This document shows positions 44,841-52,988 of a stretch of 64,000 bases of DNA, one piece after another. The DNA is taken from assembly GCA_027487775.1 (NCBI GenBank), contig JAIYCY010000023.1, forward strand, positions 124,001 through 188,000. Reading direction: 5' to 3'. A model generated the notes under the pieces. That model saw only the letters and a program-made list of their open reading frames with translations. It searched no databases and was not told where the DNA came from. The position numbers and the translations under genes are program-made. Positions within the stretch are counted from its first letter, which is position 1. The number at the start of each line of letters is the position of its first letter. This DNA comes from Planctomycetaceae bacterium. Its GTDB lineage: Bacteria; Planctomycetota; Phycisphaerae; Tepidisphaerales; Tepidisphaeraceae.

Positions 44841-45324
44841 CGTCGCCCCCCTTCGGTGCGAAGTCAGCGTCCTCGGTCGAGTCGATGCCGAGCACGTCGA
44901 ACGATCGCACGCGATTGAACTGCGCGCCGTCGTCCTCGGTTCGGAGTGCGAGCTTCACTTCGCAACGGATGCCCGCCGGCAGCGGCCGTTCGAGTTGCTC
45001 AAGCGTCGTCACGCCGAGCTTGGCAAGATCGCGCTTCGCCATCGGCAAGGCCGCGGGCGTGAGCCAGATGTCATGCCAGAATTGACGGCCCGCGTGCTCG
45101 CCTTCGAGCGCCTTGAAGGTGAGTTTGTAACTCGGCGTGCCGCTCTTCGATGTCGAAAGTTCACCGCTCAGGATTCGAGCGGTGTAAGTGCCCGCGGGGA
45201 GCGGTGCGAAGTCCGAAGCGGCCGTCGTGCTCGCCCATGCGGTGCGGAGTGATTCGGATTGTGAGTTGAGCAAAATGTCAGACAGTTTTCGGCGCAGTGC
45301 GCCGGTTGTGTTATGATCGTTCAT
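44824..45324 (-). CDS. DUF669-like phage protein, possible ssDNA-binding factor
   Basis: The start at 45324 (MNDHNTTGALRRK) overlaps the upstream stop (ATGA). The 166-residue protein has PLPAGTYTARILSGELSTSK followed by YKLTFKALEGEHAGRQFWHD. This is the pattern of DUF669 proteins, which sit in phage replication operons and probably bind single-stranded DNA. An acidic C-terminal tail (DFAPKGGDDADSI) resembles that of SSB proteins. Confidence 0.7.
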   Translation of the reverse strand: MNDHNTTGALRRKLSDILLNSQSESLRTAWASTTAASDFAPLPAGTYTARILSGELSTSKSGTPSYKLTFKALEGEHAGRQFWHDIWLTPAALPMAKRDLAKLGVTTLEQLERPLPAGIRCEVKLALRTEDDGAQFNRVRSFDVLGIDSTEDADFAPKGGDDADSI

Positions 45325-45743
45325 AGTTCGAAGTCTCCATTGCCCGGCGTTCCAGCGCCGGGTGTTTTGTTGATGGTGGTTGACAGGTTCGATTGAAGGT
45401 CGGTTGCGGCGAGCCAAGCCTCAGCGCCGGGCCGATCGGCGAGCCGCCAGACGGTCAGCGGCCGGGCGTGAGCGACGGGCCGCTTGCTTCGCTTGTATCC
45501 CGCGGGAGCGATGAAGCCCTCGGCCGCCAGAGCACTCGGCACCGCGCCGAAGAGCTTGGGATCGAGTTCGTCGGGAATCGTCACCGCGGCCCGCACGTCG
45601 TCGGCGGTCGCTTCGCCTCGGTCGAGCAGCACCCGAAGCATCGCCCGCCGAGCTTGGCCGATGAAGTCGGCGCGTCGCTCGGAGAGCAGTTTCAGCGCGG
45701 CGAGCTTGAGAGCTTCGCCGGTTTGTTGTGGGTGCGAACTCAT
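45321..45743 (-). CDS. Small helical protein of the replication operon, unknown
   Basis: The start at 45743 (MSSHPQQTGEALK) overlaps the AlpA-like stop (ATGA). The 140-residue product has helical segments LAALKLLSERRADFIGQARR and a possible winged-helix region near ATADDVRAAV. I cannot assign a function. Its place between regulator and DUF669-like protein suggests a role in replication control. Confidence 0.6.
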   Translation of the reverse strand: MSSHPQQTGEALKLAALKLLSERRADFIGQARRAMLRVLLDRGEATADDVRAAVTIPDELDPKLFGAVPSALAAEGFIAPAGYKRSKRPVAHARPLTVWRLADRPGAEAWLAATDLQSNLSTTINKTPGAGTPGNGDFEL

Positions 45744-45994
45744 CGCGCACCCCCTTTGACGTGCCGGACGGGCGGGCATCCGTCAGCGATCCATTGCTCG
45801 ATGTCGCGGCGTCGCCATCGCACCAGCCCGCCGAACCGAATCGGTGCGGGCATTTTGCCAGCGTCGGCGAGTCGTCGGGCGTGTCGAGTTGAAAAGCTCC
45901 CAAGTTGCGCAAGAGCCTTGACGTCCAGAAGCTCAGCCGGCAGACGTTCCGGCCCGATGATTCGCTCATCGGCGGCGTTTTCAAAGTTTGGCAT
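45740..45994 (-). CDS. AlpA/excisionase-type HTH regulator
   Basis: The 84-residue protein has LLDVKALAQLGSFSTRHARR followed by GKMPAPIRFGGLVRWRRRDI, the MerR-like winged-helix pattern of AlpA and Xis proteins. It is the first gene of the replication operon. In satellites and P4-like elements AlpA switches on excision and replication, which fits this position. Confidence 0.85.
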   Translation of the reverse strand: MPNFENAADERIIGPERLPAELLDVKALAQLGSFSTRHARRLADAGKMPAPIRFGGLVRWRRRDIEQWIADGCPPVRHVKGGAR

Positions 45995-46081
45995 AAGCCA
46001 ATCTCCGGTTCAGTTCCGGGCGCGATGTCAGCGGCACTCTGCCGCGGTCAATTGTCGCCCCACACGAACCAGAAACCGGAC

Positions 46082-46152
46082 GGGGCGGACGCGAAGAACG
46101 TCCGCCCCCGCGCATAAGAAAACCCCTCTGGCGGTAGCGCCAAAGGGGTTTC
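46082..46152. terminator. Two adjacent hairpins, the second a strong bidirectional terminator
   Basis: GGGGCGGACG (46082-46091) pairs with CGTCCGCCCC (46099-46108). Next, AAACCCCT and GGCG (within 46119-46133) pair with CGCC and AGGGGTTT (within 46138-46152) around a GTAG loop. The second has A-rich and T-rich flanks suited to termination in either direction. It isolates the 478-residue gene from the AlpA-led operon. Confidence 0.75.
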
Positions 46153-46203
46153 ACTGTTCGAGCGTGTTTTCAGGTTCGTCCGGTTTTCGTCCGCCCATCG
46201 CCG

Positions 46204-47640
46204 CTACCGATCGCGGTCATGGATTACACTTCGGCCGGTTCGTCCGTGTCGCGGTGTGTTCTTTTGTTGCCCGGTCTGGCGTCGCCCGATCCTCAGGTAG
46301 CGTTGCCAGGTTGCGAACGAATGCGCGAAGGTCTGTCCGTTCGACTTCTCATGATCTACAAGACAGTCATAGGCTTCGCGGTCCGTCGGCTTGGCAATTC
46401 CAAGCATTTCGGTCGCGGCGTCGTATTGCTGCAATGCCTCTTGACCTCGGCCCGATAGGTTCACCTTGGTATCTTGTGTCGCGTCGGGCGATTGGGCGGC
46501 CGCGTCGGTTTCATCCGCGGGCCGGTCATCGCCGAGCACTTCGGTGGTCAGATGCCGGATGCGTTTCGTCGCGTCCGGGCGTTTTGCCCCGTCGGCGATT
46601 TCGCTCAGAGCTTCGCCTAGCTCTTCGATTGCCCCGTTGCGGCGTGCCGTCTCGGGCGCGGTGATAGTGCGTCGCGTGAATGTTGTTTCGCCCGGCTTGC
46701 CCGGCGTCACGATGAATCGCTCGTCAAAGTCGATACGGCGCACGAGCCGAGCCAATTCTCCGGCTTCGTTCGCCAGTCGCCTCAGATCGCGGCCGGCGTC
46801 GATCGCTTCGCATAGTCCGGCGATTCGAGAGCGGATCACGGCCGGGTCAGCCTCGGCAGGTCCGGCGGCGGATAGCTCCGCGGTGAGATAGTCCGCCACA
46901 GTCCGCATAGCCGCGGATGTCGCACCTACAGGCCTCATATCGGCGGGTCGATTCATCGCTTCGCAGATTTCATGTAAGGCGCTATCAAAGTTCGAATGCG
47001 TCATCAATCCGCCCCGAATGCCAGGATGTTGAAACGCCCCCGCTTCGATTGCTTGAATCAATAGGTTGAAGGCGAAGTCTGCGTCTTGCTGACAGCCCGG
47101 CAGACTTCCGGCTTGCAGATTCACGCCGGCCATATCCTTTACGAATCTCGTGAATGGATCGACGGCAGAACCGCGGGCATCAATCGAATCGCCGAGCCGT
47201 TTGAACTCGGCGATGATGCGTTCCACTTGGATATCATTCTTGCGGCAGCGGGCATAGGCGGCGTCGATAAGGGATCGAGCCGCGTCGGTTGATTGAGACG
47301 GCGTTGTTCGTACAACGACAGAAAGCCGACTTCCCGTCGTGGCGTTCAGTGATTCGTTGAAAGCAAGCGTCGCCTTGAGTGTGTTGTAACGATGCATCGC
47401 GGCGTCGTCTTGGGCCTTGCGATTTTGATAAAGCTCCGCGTTCGCTTGCCGTTGCATCGCCTCGGCACTCCCCGCCCGTATAAGCGGCGCTCGGCCGTCC
47501 GTCGCAAGAAAGTGCGCGGCTTGGAAACTCACCTTAGGTCGGTTTGTCGCCAGATACGCCTTGAGCGTTGCCAGTTCTTCGGCGTTCAAGCGAATTGGAT
47601 TCGGTGCGGACGCAAGAATCCTATCAATGAGTTCGTTCAT
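46204..47640 (-). CDS. Large hypothetical protein of the satellite-like island
   Basis: The 478-residue protein is mostly helical and polar, with no signal peptide, no membrane helix and no motif I recognise. The C-terminal 60 residues are basic (RIGRRQTGQQKNTPRHGRTG). It is transcribed alone, upstream of a strong terminator and at the distal end of the island. In phage satellites this position often carries cargo such as a phage-interference or defence gene. That is inference only. Confidence 0.7.
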   Translation of the reverse strand: MNELIDRILASAPNPIRLNAEELATLKAYLATNRPKVSFQAAHFLATDGRAPLIRAGSAEAMQRQANAELYQNRKAQDDAAMHRYNTLKATLAFNESLNATTGSRLSVVVRTTPSQSTDAARSLIDAAYARCRKNDIQVERIIAEFKRLGDSIDARGSAVDPFTRFVKDMAGVNLQAGSLPGCQQDADFAFNLLIQAIEAGAFQHPGIRGGLMTHSNFDSALHEICEAMNRPADMRPVGATSAAMRTVADYLTAELSAAGPAEADPAVIRSRIAGLCEAIDAGRDLRRLANEAGELARLVRRIDFDERFIVTPGKPGETTFTRRTITAPETARRNGAIEELGEALSEIADGAKRPDATKRIRHLTTEVLGDDRPADETDAAAQSPDATQDTKVNLSGRGQEALQQYDAATEMLGIAKPTDREAYDCLVDHEKSNGQTFAHSFATWQRYLRIGRRQTGQQKNTPRHGRTGRSVIHDRDR

Positions 47641-48264
47641 AGTTCCGATTCCCGGATCGGTCCCGATTGAGGAAAGCGCGGGGGCGGCGGATCGGGTATC
47701 CGCGGTCGGGAGCTACCCTAGCCCCCGCGCAGGTCGGCATAGTCATGATCGAAGTTGACGATACGATTTCAACCGTTGGAGCATCACATTCAATCAATGT
47801 TCTATGCATTTTGACCATGTTCGCGGTGTAGGGTTTGACGCATGGTCGGAAGGGACCCGCGGGAACTTAAGTTCGCGGTTCGATTCGTAGTCGATTCACG
47901 GCCCGAGCACCCGCACACTTGGCAATCACCCCGAAGGGACCCGCGGGCCGTTTTCAGAGCCGCGCAACGGCCCCCAGCGGCCCGCCCGTGCGTTGCTCGC
48001 CTCGGGGTGTGAATCCATGCCCTTGGGGCGTTCGATCGCGCCAGAAGCCCGCGCACGGGCCGCCGCGGCGAAGGGAAGGCAGCGGCATAGGTCGGCAGTT
48101 CCCGAAGGTAGTTCTTTGCGGCGTGCGGGCGGGAGAACCTTTGACGGGGGCGGGTCGCCAGATGGAGCGCAAGCCGCTTGAGAAACTCGTTAGTTTTCGC
48201 GTCGAGTGTCACGCTCGGTCTATCGCTTCGACTGTCAGAGATTCATACCCCATACCCTCGGCGG
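47641..48264. other. Gene-poor end of the island
   Basis: I see no convincing gene. The 12-base palindrome GAACTTAAGTTC (47863-47874) and two copies of AAGGGACCCGCGGG (about 47850 and 47935) are present, both possible protein-binding sites. A - strand frame at 47802-48212 has the odd composition of a shadow and is not called. Confidence 0.4.
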
Positions 48265-48490
48265 TCATCGCTTGGCCTTTGCTCGATCGGCGAGCAGGTG
48301 CCGCACGGCCTCGGCCCGCTCGGCATCGCTCAGCGGGAGCGCCATCACGGCCGCCACGGCAGCGGCGAAGCCATCACCCGAAGGCGTCGCGTGAGCCGCT
48401 TCGGCCGTTTCGGTACAAGCGTTGGTACAAGCGTTCGGCGGCGATGTTGTAACTTCATTGTCAGCGTCACTTAGAATCGAATGCCCGCAC
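48265..48490 (-). pseudogene. Residual integrase-tail-like reading frame inside the right att
   Basis: Reading left from the right att repeat, the - strand frame ends in PLSDAERAEAVRHLLADR, an integrase-tail-like sequence. It also contains GTACAAGCG repeats shared with the integrase gene at 40528-40552. The combination suggests that this end was formed from an integrase gene fragment. Function is unlikely. Confidence 0.4.
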
Positions 48491-48534
48491 GTTGCCAACG
48501 TGAATGTCGTGGGTTCGAGCCCCATCACCCGCTT
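48491..48534 (+). repeat. Right att repeat: 3' half of tRNA-Gly(GCC)
   Basis: This is an exact 44-bp copy of 40333-40376. Here the bases before the anticodon loop (CACG) can pair with CGTG after it, giving a symmetrical recombinase-site shape, but the tRNA 5' half is again missing. Together with the left copy it defines the ends of the island. Confidence 0.8.
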
Positions 48535-48720
48535 TTTAACAACGCACTTGTCGCAAGATGCACAGGTTGCATCGACATGCCTTCTACGATTCGGTGTACG
48601 CCGTTGACTACAGATGTCAGCGGCGTCTTTGTTTTGGGGCGTCTTTCTTTTGACAGAATCAACACTTGCGTCGATTCGTCCGGCCACCATTACGGCATTC
48701 GCTCAGGCCGCTTTTTCCCG
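48535..48720 (-). pseudogene. Remnant 3' end of a second related integrase gene
   Basis: Just right of the right att, the - strand encodes VAGRIDASVDSVKRKTP and then KKRVMGLEPTTFTLATC across the repeat. The intact island integrase ends with VGRIDVSVDSVKRKTP and DKRVMGLEPTTFTLATC. The DNA at 48595-48711 matches 40381-40470 apart from a small internal duplication. The rest of that integrase is gone. Confidence 0.65.
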
Positions 48721-48833
48721 GATATCGTGCTAAATGGTCGGTGACGATATTTTTTGTTGTATCCGCGGTGCTTCGAGGTTATAGTGCTCGTGCATTTCTG
48801 AGTATAGAACGGGTTCCGCTTCATCAGACTTAA

Positions 48834-48959
48834 GTCGAGAGAACGCCCGCGAATGACCCCAGCCTGAGTCCGCCGATCGGTGTGTGTGACATGTCGTATG
48901 TCACCGCCGCACGATCGATCGCGACTCCGGCTGACTCACTCGCGGGCGTTCTTGTTTTT
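48834..48959 (+). ncRNA. Candidate structured cis-RNA upstream of PEP-CTERM gene 1
   Basis: A 12-bp perfect outer stem (48841-48852 with 48940-48951) encloses a second stem, CAGCC/GGCTG plus GAGTC/GACTC. Conserved internal-loop sequences (AATGACCC, GACTCACT) follow, then a variable tip hairpin GTGACAT/ATGTCAC. A TTGTTTTT run follows the outer stem. The element ends about 90 bases before the PEP-CTERM gene. A second copy lies at 50308-50424. A plain terminator or a miniature mobile repeat are alternatives. Confidence 0.55.
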
Positions 48960-49048
48960 ACGCATCGGTTTACACATCGGTTTACACATCGCCGTTCGGG
49001 GGGGAAACCACCGCGGCACATCGCCCCTCGGGGACAAAGGGAAGGAAC

Positions 49049-50221
49049 ATGCAGAAGCAGAATCAACACCGTCCGATCCGATCCACCCGGAAGCATCTGG
49101 CGGCCTTGTGGGTAGCCGTGCTGGGGGTGGGCTTCATCGTTGCCCCCGCGTCTGCCGTCAGCCTGACCGCGCTAGGCGACCTGCCGGGCGGCAGCGTCTT
49201 CAGCGTGGCCAACGGCGTCAGCGGTGACGGCGCGGTGACCGTCGGCTACGGCTTCTCCGCCTCGGGCCAAGAGGCCTTCCGCCACACCGTCGGTGGCGGG
49301 TTGGTCGGCCTGGGCGACTTGCCCGGCGGCAGTTTCCAGAGCTTTGCCAACGGCATCAGCGGCGACGGCGCGGTGACCGTCGGCTACGGCACCTCCGCCT
49401 CGGGCCGGGAAGCCTTTCGGCACACCGTCGGCGGCGGGATGGTCGGCCTGGGCGACCTGCCCGGCGGCACCTTCGATAGCTTCGCCGCCGACGTCAACGC
49501 CGACGGCACGGTGATCGTCGGCTACGCCAACTCCGCCTCGGGCATCGAAGCCTTCCGCCACACCGTCGGCGGCGGGATGGTCGGCCTGGGCGACTTGCCC
49601 GGCGGCATCTACCTGAGCTCCGCCAACGACGTAAGCGGCGACGGCGCGGTGACCGTCGGTCAAGGCACTTCTGCTTCAGGACGAGAAGCCTTCCGCCACA
49701 CTGTCGGCGGCGGGATGGTCGGCCTGGGCGACCTGTCCGGAGGCGGTTTCGAGAGCATCGCCTGGGCCATCAGCGCCAACGGTGCGGTGATCGTCGGCGC
49801 CGGCTTCTCCGCGTCGGGCATCGAAGCCTTCCGTCACACCGCCGGCGGCGGGATGGTCGGCCTGGGCGATCTGCCCGGAGGCGGTTTCGAGAGCCAAGCT
49901 CGCGCCGTCAGCGGCGACGGCGCGGTGACTGTCGGCTTCGGCACCTCCGCCTTGGGCCGAGAGGCCATCCTTCACACCACCGCCGGCGGGATGCAGTCCC
50001 TGTGGGACGTGCTGTTGGCCGCTGGCGTCGACCCGGCTGCCAGCGGGTGGACGAGTCTCTTCGACGCCCACGGTGTGAGCCTCGACGGGAGCACGATCGT
50101 CGGCTGGGGCGTCCGCGACGGTAACGGAGAGGCCTTCGTCGCAGTCATCCCCGAGCCGGCGAGCCTAAGTCTTCTCGCCGGAGCCGGCCTGCTCGTGCTG
50201 CGTCGGCGGCGAGCGATCTGA
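49049..50221 (+). CDS. PEP-CTERM secreted protein with HAF repeats
   Basis: The 390-residue protein has a long signal peptide (cleaved near APASAVS) and six tandem 46-residue HAF repeats (residues 42-317, each beginning LGDLPGG and containing EAFRHT). A linker leads to the PEP-CTERM sorting signal: VIPEPASLSLLAGAGLL plus RRRR. It is predicted to be processed by an exosortase and displayed or released at the cell surface. A GGAAGGA site precedes the ATG. Confidence 0.88.
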   Translation: MQKQNQHRPIRSTRKHLAALWVAVLGVGFIVAPASAVSLTALGDLPGGSVFSVANGVSGDGAVTVGYGFSASGQEAFRHTVGGGLVGLGDLPGGSFQSFANGISGDGAVTVGYGTSASGREAFRHTVGGGMVGLGDLPGGTFDSFAADVNADGTVIVGYANSASGIEAFRHTVGGGMVGLGDLPGGIYLSSANDVSGDGAVTVGQGTSASGREAFRHTVGGGMVGLGDLSGGGFESIAWAISANGAVIVGAGFSASGIEAFRHTAGGGMVGLGDLPGGGFESQARAVSGDGAVTVGFGTSALGREAILHTTAGGMQSLWDVLLAAGVDPAASGWTSLFDAHGVSLDGSTIVGWGVRDGNGEAFVAVIPEPASLSLLAGAGLLVLRRRRAI

Positions 50222-50307
50222 AGTCACTGGCCCCAACCATCGCGTCATCGTCCGAAATTGAAGCCGTTCGCCCGTCTTGTGCGAGACGGGTGTGAATCAA
50301 AGAGAAA

Positions 50308-50424
50308 GTCGAGAGAACGCCCGCGAATGACCCCAGCCTGAGCTTGCCGATCGACCCGCGACGCTTCTGCGTCAAACCCCGATCGATCGCGACTCCGGCT
50401 GACTCACTCGCGGGCGTTCTTGTT
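50308..50424 (+). ncRNA. Candidate structured cis-RNA upstream of PEP-CTERM gene 2
   Basis: The first 35 bases and last 45 bases are identical to the copy at 48834-48959, while the tip is different (GACGC-TTCT-GCGTC). Conservation of the stems and internal loops with a freely varying tip is what selection on RNA structure produces. It ends 46 bases before the second PEP-CTERM gene. Confidence 0.55.
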
Positions 50425-50470
50425 CTTAGTTCAACGATCCGCCTCGAAGTCCTCAAATCAAGGAGAACCC

Positions 50471-52915
50471 ATGAAGTCTCGAAACCTCATCATCGCGCTT
50501 GCCATTGCTTCCACGACCTCAACCGCCCTGGCGGATTGGAATGTTTCGGTGCCAGCCACCGGTTCGACGGTGAACATGCCCGGCTCGCCGAACTTCGTCG
50601 CCAACAACACTGGCGCGACGGTGTCTACAGCAACGATCCTGGGGCTGCTGAACGGTGGCAGCAACGTGTCGGTCAGCACCGGCACGACCGGCGTCGAGGC
50701 GGGAAACCTGACGCTGAGCACCGGCGTCATGATGGTGCCTGCATCAGCCGTCGGCGGGCAGACGCTCAGCTTTGACGTCGGCGGCGACTTCATCGGCGCG
50801 CTGTCCGGCATCAATCTGAGCCGGCTCTTGGCGTCAGTGAACGGGGGATCACGGAATCTGATCGCCGACGTGGGCGGAGCGTTCGATCTGGACTTTGGGA
50901 TCAGCGGCGAGAGCAGCGGGAGTGCCGCCGTCACCAACACCGCGAGTGACGTCGACATCACTGCGGCAAGCATCTCTTTGGGAACCCCCGGCGGGGAGAA
51001 CAATCTGCGTGCCTTCAGCAGCGTCGGCGGGCGCGGGGGCGACTTCACCGCTCTGGCGACGGCGGGTGATTTCGATTCCGTCCACATCTGGACGCGCGCC
51101 ACCGGGAACCTCACCCGCGCGGGCAACGTGCAGATCTCGGCACCCGCGGGCGAAATCCTCATGGCTGTCAGTGCCATCGACGCCCGCAGCACCAACAGCA
51201 GCGGCCCCAGCGGTGCCGGTGGGGCGGTCACGCTCAGTGCCCGAGACGGTGTTTCCGTGCAGGAGATCAATTCCAGCGCCAGCGGACTCGGCTCCTCAGG
51301 GAATGGAGGCGACGTGTCGTTGACCTCCACCATGGGCGCTGTCACCGTCGGCGGGACTGGGATCGCGAGCTTTTCTTTACGCAGCGCGGCCGGCGACGTG
51401 ACCATCTTAGCGCGGGGCGACGTCTCCATCGCCGCACTGCAGGCCACCGCCACGGGGGCGTCATCAGGCGGCTCGATCGACATCACTTCGGTGAGCGGAA
51501 GTGTCAACATCCCTGGAACCACCTTCACCAACACCGGCACGTCCGGCAACGGCGGGCTCGTGACGATTAACGCGGCCGACAACATCTTTATGCATTCGAT
51601 CACCACCTCGGGCAACGACGCCGGCGACGTGGACCTTTCCGCCGGGGACTCGATCACGATGACCGGCAACATCGTCGGCTTCAACAGCACCGGCAGTTCG
51701 ACGGTCAGCCTCGCCGCCAACAACTTGGTTCAGGCCAGGTCGATTCTGGTCAACAACGCGGGATCGAGCATCACCATCACCGGCGACGAGATCGACCTCA
51801 CCGGCGGGATCAACTCGGTCAACGCCGCGCAGATCACGCTGCGAACACACACCCTCGGCCGACCCATCGAGATGGGTGGGCTGGCCAACAACCCTGCCGC
51901 GCTGAGCATCATCAACACCGACATCACCGCGCTCAGCCTGGGCACGCCCGGCACGACGGCCAACATAGGCCAGCTCACCGCTCCCGCCGACATCAAGCAC
52001 GTCCGCATGTGGACGGGAAGCCACCCGGCCACCTCCACGATCAACTACCTCCAGCCCGTCGATCAAAACGGCATGACTGTCGTCACCAGCGCCGGCACGA
52101 ACAACTTCCGCCGCGGCATCAAGGGCAACGGCCTACTCCGTGGCGGCCCCGGCAACATCAACAACATTGACCAGCAGATCGACCCCGGCTACGCCCTCGC
52201 ACCCGGCAACCTGATCTTCCAGACCACCGACACCAACCTCCTTCCCACCTCCACCCTCAACATCGAGATCGGGGGAACCGCGCCGAGCCTGTTCGATTCG
52301 CTCTCCATCAACGACGGAAGGCTGTCGCTGTCGGGCGCGCTCAACGTGAGCATGCTCGGTTCGTTCACACCGAGCTTCCCCGACCAGTTCAAGATCGTCG
52401 ACATTTTCGGCGGGGCGAGCCGGACGGGATTCTTCACGGGCTTTGGCGAAGGCGCGACCGTCGGCACCTTCGGGGGCACGCCGCTGCTGATCACGTATCT
52501 CGGTGGGGATGGGAACGACATCGTCCTCTACACCCCGCAAGGCCAGCCGGACCCACTGGGCACGCTCAAAATCACCAAGTGGAACGACCTGAACCGCGAC
52601 GGCATCTTCGACTCCGGCGAGCCGTTCATCCCGGGCTGGGAATTCATCGTCAGCAGCACGCTGGGCAGCTTCAACACCTTCACCGGCCCCGACGGCACGG
52701 TCACGCTGACCGGCCTCCCGGTCATGCAGTACACCGTGACCGAAGTGATGCAATCCGGCTGGGCCGCCAGCACCGGGCTTTCGCGCACCTTCACGCTCAC
52801 CGAGGCCGAGCTCACCAGCGTCCGCTTCGGCAACTACATCATCCCCGAGCCGACGACGCTGGGCCTTCTCGCCGGGGCGGGCCTGCTCGTGTTGCGTCGG
52901 CGTCGCTCCGTGTGA
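50471..52915 (+). CDS. Large PEP-CTERM surface protein with SdrD-B-like domain
   Basis: The start at 50471 has a CAAGGAGAA site. The open frame runs upstream through the RNA element but lacks one. The 814-residue protein has a signal peptide (ALAIASTTSTALA), a long beta-helix-like Gly/Ser/Thr-rich region resembling filamentous adhesins, and an SdrD-B/prealbumin-like domain near 710-790 (WNDLNRDGIFDSGEPFIPGW). The C-terminal PEP-CTERM signal is IIPEPTTLGLLAGAGLL plus RRRR. It is probably a surface or matrix adhesin. Confidence 0.85.
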   Translation: MKSRNLIIALAIASTTSTALADWNVSVPATGSTVNMPGSPNFVANNTGATVSTATILGLLNGGSNVSVSTGTTGVEAGNLTLSTGVMMVPASAVGGQTLSFDVGGDFIGALSGINLSRLLASVNGGSRNLIADVGGAFDLDFGISGESSGSAAVTNTASDVDITAASISLGTPGGENNLRAFSSVGGRGGDFTALATAGDFDSVHIWTRATGNLTRAGNVQISAPAGEILMAVSAIDARSTNSSGPSGAGGAVTLSARDGVSVQEINSSASGLGSSGNGGDVSLTSTMGAVTVGGTGIASFSLRSAAGDVTILARGDVSIAALQATATGASSGGSIDITSVSGSVNIPGTTFTNTGTSGNGGLVTINAADNIFMHSITTSGNDAGDVDLSAGDSITMTGNIVGFNSTGSSTVSLAANNLVQARSILVNNAGSSITITGDEIDLTGGINSVNAAQITLRTHTLGRPIEMGGLANNPAALSIINTDITALSLGTPGTTANIGQLTAPADIKHVRMWTGSHPATSTINYLQPVDQNGMTVVTSAGTNNFRRGIKGNGLLRGGPGNINNIDQQIDPGYALAPGNLIFQTTDTNLLPTSTLNIEIGGTAPSLFDSLSINDGRLSLSGALNVSMLGSFTPSFPDQFKIVDIFGGASRTGFFTGFGEGATVGTFGGTPLLITYLGGDGNDIVLYTPQGQPDPLGTLKITKWNDLNRDGIFDSGEPFIPGWEFIVSSTLGSFNTFTGPDGTVTLTGLPVMQYTVTEVMQSGWAASTGLSRTFTLTEAELTSVRFGNYIIPEPTTLGLLAGAGLLVLRRRRSV

Positions 52916-52988
52916 TGGCTGCATGCATGCTGCCCGCTCTGATGCCGTCGGATTGATCGACTGGGTGATTGAGATGGTTTCTTGGCGG

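Larger units (their letters stand above)
40333..48534. mobile_element. Integrated satellite-like island bounded by tRNA-Gly 3'-half repeats
   Basis: A 44-bp exact direct repeat (40333-40376 and 48491-48534) bounds about 8.2 kb of - strand genes: integrase, repressor, winged-helix protein, DnaB-like helicase, AEP primase, DUF669-like protein, AlpA-like protein and two unknowns. There are no capsid, tail, terminase or transfer genes. The content of int, regulator and primase-helicase is that of phage satellites or small autonomously replicating islands. Confidence 0.8.

Noticed and set aside
47802-48212. - strand open frame of 136 codons at the island end
   Set aside because: Arg/Pro-rich composition, no motif and no upstream ribosome site. 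It overlaps repeated regulatory-looking sequence, so it is more likely a chance frame in GC-rich DNA.
49172-49999. CRISPR array or minisatellite
   Set aside because: The 138-bp periodicity is an in-frame protein repeat (HAF units), with no spacers.
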